From the NCBI GenBank assembly GCA_009773645.1, contig WSYB01000042.1:1-64000 (forward strand): 64,000 nt of DNA, written 5' to 3'. The position numbers and the translations under genes were made by a program. The notes under the pieces are model-generated. The model was not told the origin of the DNA. It worked only from the letters and a program-made list of their open reading frames with translations, and searched no databases. Below, in pieces: positions 37,312-46,101 of the stretch. The first letter of the stretch is position 1, and the number at the start of each line of letters is the position of its first letter. Origin of the DNA: Geobacteraceae bacterium. Its GTDB lineage: Bacteria > Desulfobacterota > Desulfuromonadia > Geobacterales > Geobacteraceae.

Positions 37312-37662
37312 ATGACGGGAAACGAGGTCATGCGGCAGATTGAGGCGCAACGCAATGCAAATCACTGTTGTATCAAGTGGTGGCGTGAAGAGAAGGATTT
37401 CGTCGATTTTGAGTTGATCGACAGATTCATCGAACAGGTTAAGCCGGATGACATTGTTGACGGATTTGCGCTTCTCGATCTGGAACAGATGTGGAAAGTC
37501 CTGACTAACCTGGATCCGGACAAATTGATGAGGGTAAAAAAGGGAGACGGGGAAGTGATCGAGTGGGTGTGGTCTGATAGGGACGGAAAGGAGAAAACGA
37601 GTATCTACCCATTTACCCCCGAGGGAATAATGACGATTCTCAATGACGAGTTCTTTGCGTAG
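37312..37662 (+). CDS. Hypothetical protein (116 aa)
   Basis: No family recognised. It is a soluble acidic protein with a Trp-rich start (CIKWWREEKDFVDFELID) and a helical middle (VDGFALLDLEQMWKVLTNL). AAGGAGG lies 5 nt before the ATG, which strongly supports expression. Convergent with the PilZ gene, with only a few bases between their stops. Confidence 0.7.
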   Translation: MTGNEVMRQIEAQRNANHCCIKWWREEKDFVDFELIDRFIEQVKPDDIVDGFALLDLEQMWKVLTNLDPDKLMRVKKGDGEVIEWVWSDRDGKEKTSIYPFTPEGIMTILNDEFFA

Positions 37663-37667
37663 CGATG

Positions 37668-38033
37668 CTAATCACTCTCCCTGTCCAACAGCCGCAGCTC
37701 ATTTCTGAGCCTATCCGGCTCCGTGGTCACCCTTTCCATAAGTTTATACAGGCGTCCCTTCGTATCAGCATCGCATGAGACAAACTTCATTCCGACCATC
37801 GTAAAACTGGCGTGTATTATTTCCACCACCAGCCGGAGGGGGAGATTTTCCCAATCGAGGTAAACCGTAAGGGTGCATTCTTCCCCCTGCGGGACGATGA
37901 TGCCATCGATGCAACTGACCAGAGCTCCACTAAGGGAAATGTTCTCCAGTTGCCCCTGGTAGGTAATGTCATTGTGGTTCAATTCGCTTTTCGCCGTGAA
38001 CCGGACACGATGAAACCGCCTCTGCTCAATCAT
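37668..38033 (-). CDS. PilZ-domain protein (c-di-GMP receptor)
   Basis: A 121-residue single PilZ domain. The two c-di-GMP-binding motifs are present: RRFHRVRF (RXXXR) at the N-terminus and NISLSG (D/NXSXXG) about 25 residues later. Single-domain PilZ proteins act as adaptors that respond to c-di-GMP. GGAG lies 6 nt before the ATG at 38033. The target process cannot be inferred from the neighbours. Confidence 0.9.
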   Translation of the reverse strand: MIEQRRFHRVRFTAKSELNHNDITYQGQLENISLSGALVSCIDGIIVPQGEECTLTVYLDWENLPLRLVVEIIHASFTMVGMKFVSCDADTKGRLYKLMERVTTEPDRLRNELRLLDRESD

Positions 38034-38316
38034 CACTCACTCCACTTTCGTAACCGAATCGACAGTAAATCTTATCGCCAATCTTTCAGAAAACTGTAAC
38101 CGAGAAAACAGGCCGGGGAAAATAATTTATATCCACCCATCTCCTCACAGAAAATTATGGCGACAGGCCTTGAATACGGAAAATAGCGGTATAGAATTTA
38201 TTCGCGATCTCACTCGACCAGCAGCATGTTTACATGCCGCTGAGGGAAACGGAATTGAAGAAACGGCAATGTTGAATGGTAAATATCTAATTTTGCAAAG
38301 GAAAGGAGGACAAGTC

Positions 38317-39723
38317 ATGGAGCATGGAACATTCAAGCACAATTGGACCCGGTTGGTGATTCTTGTCGGAATTCTTACGGTCTTTGGAGTCAGCAACGCC
38401 CAGGAGCCCGAAAAGAAGAGTTCGAGCTATGCCCCCGTTGACATCAAGGAGGATTTCGCTACGATCATGGCTCGCATGAAAGGTGCGAAGCCCGAGGTGA
38501 TGAAGCGGCAGATGGCCCTGCTCAAGGAGCGCTACGACTTGAGCGACCGCCCGGCCAAGGGGGTAACGATGTCCCGCGGCAAGGCCATCCAGGAAGGGGT
38601 GCGGGTCCGGCTTCCAGAGGGGATGACGTGGGAGATGCTGGCGCTCATGGGTCCCGAGGATATCCGTGACAAGAACCTGTTCCCGGCCGGTTTCTTTCCC
38701 CTCCCCCATCCGAATCACCCGGAAGGGGGGATGACCTTCCCGAAATTCGCCATTGACGAGATCAAGCGCCTGGAAGGGCGCGACCTCACCCGCTTCGACC
38801 TGGACTTCGATCTACCCGATCACTTTCTGCCCGAATACCCGGCGCCGATCTACCTGACCACCCGTCCCGACCTGGGCGACGTCTCCCGGGGGAAACTGGT
38901 GACCATCAACAACTACTACGAACTGTTCAACGGTATCCTCAACCCCAAACAGCTTGAGGGGTTGCGGCTCCTGGTCACCCCTTTCCCGCAGCAGCAGTTC
39001 AACCAGACCGAGGACCGCCGCTCGGAGCAGGCGAGTCGCGGAGTTGCCTGTCTCGATTGTCATGCGAACGGGCATACGAACGCCGCCACCCACCTGGCGG
39101 GGGATATCCGCCCCCAGGAGTTCCGTCACCGTATCGATACCCCTACCCTGCGCGGGGTGAACATTCAGCGGCTCTTCGGCTCGCAGCGGGTGATGAAAAG
39201 CGTCGAGGATTTCACCGAGTTCGAACAGCGGGCGGCATACTTTGACGGCGACCCGGTTATTGCCACCAAGAAGGGGGCCAACATCCTGGAACGGGGGAGC
39301 CAGGTCCACTTCATGGCGGAGTTTCAGGAACTTATGGACTTTCCGCCGGCCCCGAGGCTCGGCATCGACGGCAAACTCGATCCGAAAAAGGGAAGCGAGC
39401 CGGAATTGCGCGGCCAGGCCCTGTTCTTCGGCAAAGCCGGGTGCGCCAGCTGTCACCCGGCCCCCTTCTATACCGACAACCTCATGCACAACCTGAAGAC
39501 GGAGCGGTTCTTCAAGCCGCGCATGATCAACGGGAGGATGGCCAGTGCCGATGGTCCCATCAAGAACTTCCCCCTGCGCGGCATCAAGGACTCGCCCCCT
39601 TACCTCCACGATGGGCGTTTGCTTACGCTGGAGGATACGGTGGAATTCTTTAACCTGATTCTCGGGCTCAAGCTCACCGGTCAGGAAAAGACAGACCTCG
39701 TGGCGTTCATGCGGCAGCTTTAG
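38317..39723 (+). CDS. Dihaem cytochrome c, CCP/MauG-like
   Basis: A 468-residue exported protein with a leader (RLVILVGILTVFGVSNAQEP) and two CXXCH haem sites, at 245 (CLDCHANGH) and 376 (CASCHPAPF). The C-terminal part (FPLRGIKDSPPYLHDGRLLT, LEDTVEFFN) is typical of the cytochrome c peroxidase/MauG superfamily. The region before the first haem is unusually long. GGAGG lies 7 nt before the ATG at 38317. Substrate unknown; periplasmic peroxidase or electron-transfer roles are possible. Confidence 0.87.
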   Translation: MEHGTFKHNWTRLVILVGILTVFGVSNAQEPEKKSSSYAPVDIKEDFATIMARMKGAKPEVMKRQMALLKERYDLSDRPAKGVTMSRGKAIQEGVRVRLPEGMTWEMLALMGPEDIRDKNLFPAGFFPLPHPNHPEGGMTFPKFAIDEIKRLEGRDLTRFDLDFDLPDHFLPEYPAPIYLTTRPDLGDVSRGKLVTINNYYELFNGILNPKQLEGLRLLVTPFPQQQFNQTEDRRSEQASRGVACLDCHANGHTNAATHLAGDIRPQEFRHRIDTPTLRGVNIQRLFGSQRVMKSVEDFTEFEQRAAYFDGDPVIATKKGANILERGSQVHFMAEFQELMDFPPAPRLGIDGKLDPKKGSEPELRGQALFFGKAGCASCHPAPFYTDNLMHNLKTERFFKPRMINGRMASADGPIKNFPLRGIKDSPPYLHDGRLLTLEDTVEFFNLILGLKLTGQEKTDLVAFMRQL

Positions 39724-39840
39724 CCGGGCAATGGTGATTAATATAAATATTAAGTTATTGATATACCTACGAAAGTTACGTATACTATAATTAGGAAGTA
39801 GGGAGGAGAGGCTTCCAAAAAAGAAGGGAGTGAAGTAGTC

Positions 39841-40014
39841 ATGTTGGAAAAATCCTGCAGCAGCATGAGGCATTTTGAGCACATGTGCTCTCTGACGCTT
39901 AACGGCTGCGCCGTTGAACAGATAAGATCGCCGCAAGAATATGAGTGCAGCGCATGTGACGAAAAATCTCATTCGCATAACTACATATGCACGCCGAGCT
40001 TATTCGGTACATAA
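39841..40014 (+). CDS. Small Cys-rich protein (57 aa)
   Basis: An ATG with GGGAG about 10 nt upstream opens a 57-codon frame that ends just before a strong terminator. The product has six cysteines (KSCSSM, HMCSLT, NGCAVE, YECSACDEK, YICTP), suggesting a metal- or disulfide-bound mini-protein. No family is recognised. Its compact placement between the cytochrome gene and its own terminator favours a real gene. Confidence 0.5.
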   Translation: MLEKSCSSMRHFEHMCSLTLNGCAVEQIRSPQEYECSACDEKSHSHNYICTPSLFGT

Positions 40015-40017
40015 GAA

Positions 40018-40050
40018 AGAAAAAAGGCCTGCGGAAGCGGGCCTTTTTTA
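40018..40050 (+). terminator. Intrinsic terminator
   Basis: A6GGCCTGC pairs with GCGGGCCT6 around GGAA, a few nt after the 57-aa gene. Confidence 0.92.
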
Positions 40051-40202
40051 TGCGTCCTTTTTTGCCTTCTTTTCACTTGAGCGACAACCTGCCAGCGGGG
40101 CCGTGCAATAATTCTGGACGGGACCCCTGCTTTGTATTATGGTAAGTCCCATCTGCGGCAGCACGGTAAACCAGCCATCGGAATCACTCAGGGGGAGATT
40201 TT

Positions 40203-40469
40203 ATGTTGAACACGAATAATGATCTGGGGGCAAGTCTCTTCAAGACATGGACCGACGAGCAGCGCCGGGACGAAATCGGCAAGCTGGTTGAAGGATACCG
40301 GTCCGGGGTGCCGGTCGGGATCCTCTGCAAGATGGCGGAAACCATCGCCGGCAGTCAGGAGCTTGCCAAGGAGCACCTCGCCTCATTCATGACGCTTGCA
40401 GAACGACAGGCGGCAGTTGATAAAGAATCCGCATCAATTCAAGTGATTATACGCGATTTTTTGCTCTAA
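40203..40469 (+). CDS. Hypothetical helical protein (88 aa)
   Basis: A soluble, predicted helical protein with no family recognised (WTDEQRRDEIGKLVEGYRSG is characteristic). GGGGGAG lies 6 nt before the ATG and a terminator follows about 65 nt after the stop. It stands alone. Small helical proteins of this kind may be regulators, but nothing in the sequence shows it. Confidence 0.65.
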   Translation: MLNTNNDLGASLFKTWTDEQRRDEIGKLVEGYRSGVPVGILCKMAETIAGSQELAKEHLASFMTLAERQAAVDKESASIQVIIRDFLL

Positions 40470-40533
40470 CAAACGATTGCCGGTTCGAGACCCAAAGCTC
40501 CGCCAGGCTTTGTGGCACCGACTGTATATAAGC

Positions 40534-40560
40534 TAAAGCCCGCATCTGCGGGCTTTGTTG
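40534..40560 (+). terminator. Intrinsic terminator
   Basis: AAAGCCCGC pairs with GCGGGCTTT around ATCT with a following TGTTG; it may serve both the 88-aa gene and, on the other strand, the DUF309 gene. Confidence 0.8.
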
Positions 40561-40585
40561 TCTCTGCGGAGGCCCCGCCAGGCCT

Positions 40586-40984
40586 TTACTCTCCCGCTGA
40601 GGATGGAATGAGACGCAGCCTGGGGATTAGGGCCGGATCCAGCTCCGCCATCCTGGCCGGGCCAAGGATTACCAGCGCATCCCGCAGCCGGTCAGCGGCG
40701 GTGATGAGCCCCGCAACATCGATCCGCTGGCAGACCGGCCTGACCCGGCGCAGGTAGGCTGTCCCGGCCTCCAGAACGCGGACCGCTCCCCCGAAGTTCC
40801 CTCCCCGCCAGTGGTGCAGGGCAACCGCCACCTGCAGGACCCCCTGATAGAAGTCCCGCACCTCCCCTTCTTCTCCCACCCAGAGATCTTCCAGGGTCTC
40901 GTGGCACTCAAACCAGTCGCCGCGGTTGAACTCGCCAAACGCCTGGAGCAGCTCTCCAGAGGGTGATTCGTCACAGTGTCGCAT
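40586..40984 (-). CDS. DUF309 domain protein
   Basis: A 132-residue protein with the DUF309 signature FNRGDWFECHETLEDLWVGE followed by DFYQGVLQVAVALHHWRGGN. The conserved Glu/His pattern in the helices could bind a metal, but the family has no known function. The ATG at 40984 has AGAGGTG 7 nt upstream; 49 further in-frame codons have no support. Confidence 0.85.
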   Translation of the reverse strand: MRHCDESPSGELLQAFGEFNRGDWFECHETLEDLWVGEEGEVRDFYQGVLQVAVALHHWRGGNFGGAVRVLEAGTAYLRRVRPVCQRIDVAGLITAADRLRDALVILGPARMAELDPALIPRLRLIPSSAGE

Positions 40985-41220
40985 CGTCGGGCACCTCTTT
41001 CCTCCGGGAAGTGGGACACGGGAATGCGCTGCCGTTCGCTCACGGAAGCGGCAACGCCGAAATATTTCTTCATAGTGTAGCGCTCGGCCGAGGCATGTCA
41101 ACACCATACCCGCGTGCGCCTCACGTGGCACATTTTCAATACGGTGATTGTCACGGCGGTTCCCGAACGTTGAAGGAAAGGCTTGACTACCCTACCCCCC
41201 ATGGGTGTAGTATCGATCCG

Positions 41221-41376
41221 ATGAAAAAGGTTCCTGCCTTCCTCCTGATACTCTTTCTCCTCGCCATCGTTTCCTTCTCAACGTGGCAGCTCTTTCTCGG
41301 CAATCTCGAAGCTGCTTTCTCAACCATTCCTTTTCTGATTATTCTGTATTTTTTTGTGATGTCCCGGCGGAGGTAA
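41221..41376 (+). CDS. 51-aa two-span membrane protein
   Basis: The frame from ATG 41221 encodes MKKVPAFLLILFLLAIVSFS, a short polar turn, then TIPFLIILYFFVMSRRR: two transmembrane helices with a basic tail. The ribosome site is weak. A longer in-frame extension exists upstream but is GC-biased and unconvincing. Unknown function. Confidence 0.45.
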   Translation: MKKVPAFLLILFLLAIVSFSTWQLFLGNLEAAFSTIPFLIILYFFVMSRRR

Positions 41377-41495
41377 AACCGCGCGGCGGGAAAACCGGAT
41401 TGACCATCCGATAATCTCTCTTGAGAAAAAGTCCGGCCCAACGAGAAGTGACACAATATGCTGACTAATTCCCCGGAATGCGCTAATCTTATTTC

Positions 41496-42374
41496 ATGCA
41501 TATGCTCTGGTTTCCCCTAACGTTCCTCTGCGCCGTTTCACTGGCCACCAGCGACGCCCTGACCAAAAAGGCGCTCGCTGCCCGGTACAACGAATACCTC
41601 ATTGCCTGGCTCCGGCTCCTTCTGATGCTCCCTCCCCTCATCGTCCTCCTTCTGGCGGCCCCCCTGCCGCCGCTCGGGCCGGAGTTCTATATGACGATCC
41701 TGACCGCCCTCCCCCTCGAACTGGTGGCGATCATCCTCTATTTCAAGGCGCTCAAGCTCTCGCCTCTCGGGTTGACGGTCCCTTTCCTTGCGCTGACACC
41801 GGTCTTCCTCCTGGTGATACCCTACATTCTCCTGGGGGAGCGGATATCCCCGACCGGCGGGATCGGCATCCTCCTCATCGCGGCGGGGAGCTATGCCCTC
41901 AACGTGCAAAGCCGCAGAGACGGTTTTCTGGCCCCATTCCGGGCGATCCTCAGGGAACGGGGCTCTCTCTGCATGATCGGGGTCGCCGTCATCTACAGCT
42001 TCACCGCAACCCTCAGCAAGAGGGCGATCTCCGCCTCGTCCCCCCTCTTCTTCGCGGGCCTGTATCCGATCCTGCTGTTCATCTGCCTGACGCCGGTCGC
42101 GCTCTGGAAGGGGCGCAAGGACTTGCGGCTCATGTGCCGGACGGGCATTTTCCGGGCGACCTTGCTCCCTGCTCTCTTCAGCTTCTTGGAGACCATCACC
42201 GGCGTGGTTGCCCTGAGCCTCACCAACGTGGCGTACATGATCGCGGTAAAGCGCCTGAGCCTTCTGATGGGGGTGCTGTACGGACACCTCCTGTTTCGGG
42301 AGACCGGTTTGCGGGAGCGGCTCGCGGGGGGAGGATTGATGGTCGCGGGGGTGGCACTCATCGTGATCGGTTGA
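41496..42374 (+). CDS. EamA/DMT-family transporter
   Basis: A 292-residue protein with ten hydrophobic segments arranged as two EamA repeats. Recognisable stretches are LATSDALTKKALAARYNEYL, FKALKLSPLGLTVPFLALTP and, in the second half, VAYMIAVKRLSLLMGVLYGH. DMT transporters export or import metabolites; the substrate cannot be assigned. No strong ribosome site is seen before the ATG. Confidence 0.88.
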   Translation: MHMLWFPLTFLCAVSLATSDALTKKALAARYNEYLIAWLRLLLMLPPLIVLLLAAPLPPLGPEFYMTILTALPLELVAIILYFKALKLSPLGLTVPFLALTPVFLLVIPYILLGERISPTGGIGILLIAAGSYALNVQSRRDGFLAPFRAILRERGSLCMIGVAVIYSFTATLSKRAISASSPLFFAGLYPILLFICLTPVALWKGRKDLRLMCRTGIFRATLLPALFSFLETITGVVALSLTNVAYMIAVKRLSLLMGVLYGHLLFRETGLRERLAGGGLMVAGVALIVIG

Positions 42375-42606
42375 AGATGACGTCGAAACGGCAAGAGTCC
42401 GCATCGAGCGGACTCCATTGTCGCCATCGGCGGGGCGGGAAAACCGGATCGGCTGTGGGGGAGACTCATTCATTTGGAAGGGGAGGCGAATATGTATCGA
42501 GCATTCCGCCCGTTTGGGATTATAATTATACCAGAAACACGGAATATAGATTCGCGGTGCCGCTGCACGGCCGAACGTGACGGCACCACTCTCCATGGAG
42601 GATACG

Positions 42607-43191
42607 ATGCGTTACCTTGTCAAGTTCCTTATGCCGGTGCTCCTCCTCATCACCCTTCCCGCCTCTGCTGCAGATATCACCAGCCTGGCCCAATGCGCCA
42701 CCAAGGTTTTCAAAGAGATCAACCGCACCCAAAAGTGGACCGGTCAGGCACCCGCCGGATGCCCGGCTCAGGTTGCCGTCGAAAAGCGTGCTGACGGGAT
42801 CTTCATCACCGTTTGGGCTGTAGAACCCGCCGCTGACGGTTGGGTCAGGACCGCATTTTCGGCCGCAGCGGGCTACGCCGAGATAGCCGACAAAAAAGCG
42901 CTTGCAAAGGCCGCCAGTGATATCATGGCACGAGCCGGGCGCCTTGGGCGCTGCCTGGACTCGATCAAGACCGTCAACGACCCGCGTGAATGCCGCAGCC
43001 GTGCGACCAAGTCCTATCTCGCCGGCGAGGTGACCGGGACCGAGAACGACCGGATTATCCGGCTCGACGACAACGGACGCCATACCGTCGTCCAATACTC
43101 ATTCGGTGACACGTCCGCCACCCCCACCCCTCCAGCCGATCTCTACGAGAGCACCCCGTTGCCACCCATGATCATCGATCTTCATCGGTGA
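42607..43191 (+). CDS. Hypothetical periplasmic protein (194 aa)
   Basis: A signal peptide (YLVKFLMPVLLLITLPASAA) precedes a soluble domain with four cysteines (AQCATKV, AGCPAQ, GRCLDS, RECRSR) that could form two disulfides. No family recognised. GGAGG lies 5 nt before the ATG at 42607. Convergent with the DisA_N-like gene 10 nt away. Confidence 0.7.
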   Translation: MRYLVKFLMPVLLLITLPASAADITSLAQCATKVFKEINRTQKWTGQAPAGCPAQVAVEKRADGIFITVWAVEPAADGWVRTAFSAAAGYAEIADKKALAKAASDIMARAGRLGRCLDSIKTVNDPRECRSRATKSYLAGEVTGTENDRIIRLDDNGRHTVVQYSFGDTSATPTPPADLYESTPLPPMIIDLHR

Positions 43192-43201
43192 GGGAGGTCC
43201 A

Positions 43202-44476
43202 TCAGCCGAAGCGGTAGACCTGTCTGCCGTCCTGGTACAACTCGATCGGTCCGTCTTGGGATACCTTGATCACCTTGCCGAAAAAGGATGCGGCACTGGC
43301 AGCCGTGGTCCGTCCTCCCCCGGTTACCACCTCCCTCGCATGGGAGGTGTCGATAATGAAGCCGGTCTCCAGAAGCTTGCCGCTGCTGCTGAAGACCGTC
43401 ATGCCGTCAGAGGAGAGAATGCGAAGCAGGGTTCCCGAATGCTTCAGATCACCGATGGTTCTTCCTTTCACACGGCTGACGAGAAGCCGGCCGATGGGGT
43501 CGTCTCCACCCACCGACCCTTTCTTGAGGGCTGCCAACTGCCGCGCCCCCCGGTTATAGATGAGGATCACCGTGCCGTGCCGGATCTTGGAAAGCGCGTA
43601 AACCGTCCAGAGCAGATCATCGACGGAACTCTCATCGATGCTGCCGGCCAGAAACGACCGGACAATATCGGGGTCGAAGATAGCCCAGACTCCTTTCCGC
43701 CGCACCAGGAGCTTGTCGGGGCTGATCATCACCTCAATCTCCGATGCCTCGTTCACCGTCACGGCAAATGCTCCCGTCCCGGCGTTCCTGACGAGGGAGA
43801 AGAGCTCCCGCTGCGTTATCCGCTCCACGTCGTTGTGGTTTTCGGTGTCGCTGGTCCTGATCGCACCGGTTACCTGCATCAGGATGTTCGCCACGAAGAA
43901 CAGGTTGTTTCCGTCGATGAAGCGGTAGGCGAGAGGATTCTTGAAAAAATTGTCAGAGATGGCCTGGGAAGGCTGCAGGGTGATCAGGGTATGCTTCCGG
44001 TACCGGATCAGCTTGCGGAGTTCGGGGAGGGTGGTGCGGTGGACAAGGAAGCCGGTGGTGGCCGGTTTTCCCTCGTAGCGCTGGTAGGAGAGGTTCTTGA
44101 GGAGCTGGATCAACTGCTGGATCGGCCAGAAGGCCTTCCGATGGTCCCCCCGGAGCGCGCGTGCCACCGTGATGTCCATGATGGATGCAAGCAGCGCCGT
44201 CCGGAAGTGGGCCGTGTAACCTTCCTGGCGGAAGCCGGCATACAGGGCCGCAAAAGCGGTCAGGAGTTCCCGGCAGAAGACCTCTTCGGTACCGGTGAAC
44301 GGGAGCGCCTCTCGCCTGGCAGTGAAGAGGTAGGGACGACCCTCGATCGCAATGACCTCCCGGATAAAGGTCGCTTCCGTCTTTTCCCCTGCTCCGCCAA
44401 GGGCGAGATCCACCTCAGCCCCCCCGAGAAAAGAGTGGATGTTCCCTCTGATGGCGTCGAACACAGTAATCGGCAT
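43202..44476 (-). CDS. Hypothetical protein with DisA_N (DAC)-like C-terminal domain
   Basis: A 424-residue soluble protein. The last 100 or so residues (GTVILIYNRGARQLAALKKG, LLRILSSDGMTVFSSSGKLL, GGGRTTAASAASFFGKVIKV, SQDGPIELYQDG) resemble the DisA_N/diadenylate-cyclase fold in order. The catalytic marks are altered: DGM where cyclases have DGA, and GRTTAA where they have RHRAA. It may be a non-cyclising sensor relative. The first 300 residues are unrecognised. GGAG lies 5 nt before the ATG. No c-di-AMP gene is adjacent. Confidence 0.55.
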   Translation of the reverse strand: MPITVFDAIRGNIHSFLGGAEVDLALGGAGEKTEATFIREVIAIEGRPYLFTARREALPFTGTEEVFCRELLTAFAALYAGFRQEGYTAHFRTALLASIMDITVARALRGDHRKAFWPIQQLIQLLKNLSYQRYEGKPATTGFLVHRTTLPELRKLIRYRKHTLITLQPSQAISDNFFKNPLAYRFIDGNNLFFVANILMQVTGAIRTSDTENHNDVERITQRELFSLVRNAGTGAFAVTVNEASEIEVMISPDKLLVRRKGVWAIFDPDIVRSFLAGSIDESSVDDLLWTVYALSKIRHGTVILIYNRGARQLAALKKGSVGGDDPIGRLLVSRVKGRTIGDLKHSGTLLRILSSDGMTVFSSSGKLLETGFIIDTSHAREVVTGGGRTTAASAASFFGKVIKVSQDGPIELYQDGRQVYRFG

Positions 44477-44554
44477 GGTCGCTCCGCGTCGCGTGATTTG
44501 TACGGTGCATTATAGCAGCAACGGGACGAAGGGACAATTATGTGATTCGTGCCC

Positions 44555-45700
44555 TTACTGGTACTGGATGTAGATCGGCTTCGGGTCCAGCTTGAGCAGG
44601 TCCTGCGGCGTCATCAGCGGGTCACCCTTCTTCGTGTCGTTATGATAGAACAGCTTGAACCCGGTGAACTGCACCGGCTCGGACACCACGTAATCCTTGT
44701 ACGAGTCCCGCTTCAGCCAGGGGGCACCCCAGCCGTCCATGTGCATGACCATCTGCACCTCGGGACGCAACACGATGCTCCGGGCATTAGTGACGCCGTT
44801 GCGCGTGAACCGGTGCACCGTCAGCACCTTCGGGGGGAGATTATACTTCTTCACCAGGTCGCGGAGATACCCTGAAACGTAGTTTATGTCAGCCGCGTCG
44901 TAGGTGCCGATCTTAGTCCCCGGCTTCTTCCGGCTCTTGATCAGGTTGAACTCCGGGTCTATGCCCAGGTGCACGTCAGGATTCTTCAGGAGCCACTCGA
45001 AACGCGGCAGGATGGCCCGGATGTCGTCATGGCCGGTCTGGATATCGATGAACAGCAGGGCGTTCGCCTCCTTGGCCCACCCGTACACCTGGTTGATGAC
45101 GGCATCCGGCATGACCATCCGGTACTTGCCGGCCTTGCCGGGTTCACCCTGCGCCACCACCGCGATCAGGTGAAGGGCGGGCTGCACGGGCACCAACGGA
45201 TCCGCCTTCTCCCACCGGGCCGCCTCCCCCTTCAGCCGCCGCAGCATCTCGTCCTTTGGATACTCGCCCAGTGCTCCCATCCGCTTGGAAAGCGGGTTGC
45301 CGTAGTAGGCCACAATGCGCTTCCGGGGCAGGATCGACCCCGGCAGCGGTGCGGGACAGTTCACCGGCCAGCCGCACTTTTTTGCATAAGCGGGGTCCTC
45401 CCCCGCCTTGTACTGTACCTTGGGCGCGGCAGCAGCCTTTGCAGCAGAACTCGCGTTGGCGAAGGCCTTGTCATTGGTGCGGGTTGCCGTAGTCTTCGGC
45501 GCGAAGCTCGCCGCCTCAGGGGCTGCGGAAACTGCGTTCTCCTTCTTTACGGTTTCGGCCGCCGCCCCATTGCGGGTCTGGGCATCCGGCTGGTGTGCCT
45601 TGTCGTCAGCACAGCTCGCCAGGGCGAGCGGCAGAGCAAGAAAAGCCAGCATCAGAAATGTAAACGTCCGGGTTGACAGAGAAGAGCGCAGGTGATTCAC
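44555..45700 (-). CDS. Secreted lipoprotein with barrel-like enzymatic domain
   Basis: A 381-residue protein. A leader with lipobox LASC is followed by an Ala/Thr-rich linker (about residues 30-90) and a C-terminal domain with regularly spaced strands such as KRIVAYYGNPLSKRMGALGE, ALLFIDIQTGHDDIRAI, VHLGIDPEFNL and VQMVMHMDGWGAPW. The conserved acidic residues at strand ends recall TIM-barrel glycoside hydrolases, but no family is confirmed. GTG start at 45700 has AAGGGG 6 nt upstream. Confidence 0.6.
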   Translation of the reverse strand: MNHLRSSLSTRTFTFLMLAFLALPLALASCADDKAHQPDAQTRNGAAAETVKKENAVSAAPEAASFAPKTTATRTNDKAFANASSAAKAAAAPKVQYKAGEDPAYAKKCGWPVNCPAPLPGSILPRKRIVAYYGNPLSKRMGALGEYPKDEMLRRLKGEAARWEKADPLVPVQPALHLIAVVAQGEPGKAGKYRMVMPDAVINQVYGWAKEANALLFIDIQTGHDDIRAILPRFEWLLKNPDVHLGIDPEFNLIKSRKKPGTKIGTYDAADINYVSGYLRDLVKKYNLPPKVLTVHRFTRNGVTNARSIVLRPEVQMVMHMDGWGAPWLKRDSYKDYVVSEPVQFTGFKLFYHNDTKKGDPLMTPQDLLKLDPKPIYIQYQ

Positions 45701-46101
45701 AATGTACCCCTTCGAAAAGCGGTGCACGCCGGCGCTTGTTGTTCCTGATGACGCAATCGCAGTAATTGCGCTGCCAAAAGGAAAGGCCGGGCGAGGACCG
45801 CATGATGTTGATGTGCCTGCTTGAGGCGGAATTAAACGAACCGATGACGGCGCCAAAATAACATCACGTGCGCCATGTAAGGCAGGGCGTGCCGTGTCCG
45901 TGGGCCTTCACAAACAAATTGGGAAGGCTTCCGGGTGATAGTAACCTTTCTTCCATTCCAGTGTCAAGTGCGGGAATGCTTTGGGCCGGGAAAATCCCGG
46001 CGGGGAGAATCGGCCTTGCAAAAAATGACTTTATATTGTAGTAGGATGGAATTGCTGCGCCACTCCCCTCCCCCACATGTCACGACATGGAGGATTACCC
46101 C

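Noticed and set aside
40470-40520. Possible tRNA T-arm (GGTTCGAGACC)
   Set aside because: The flanking bases do not form the T stem, and no acceptor, D or anticodon stems can be built upstream.
41496-42596. Long minus-strand frame of 352 codons opposite the EamA gene
   Set aside because: Highly charged, low-complexity product without family likeness, while the plus strand encodes a clear ten-segment transporter.
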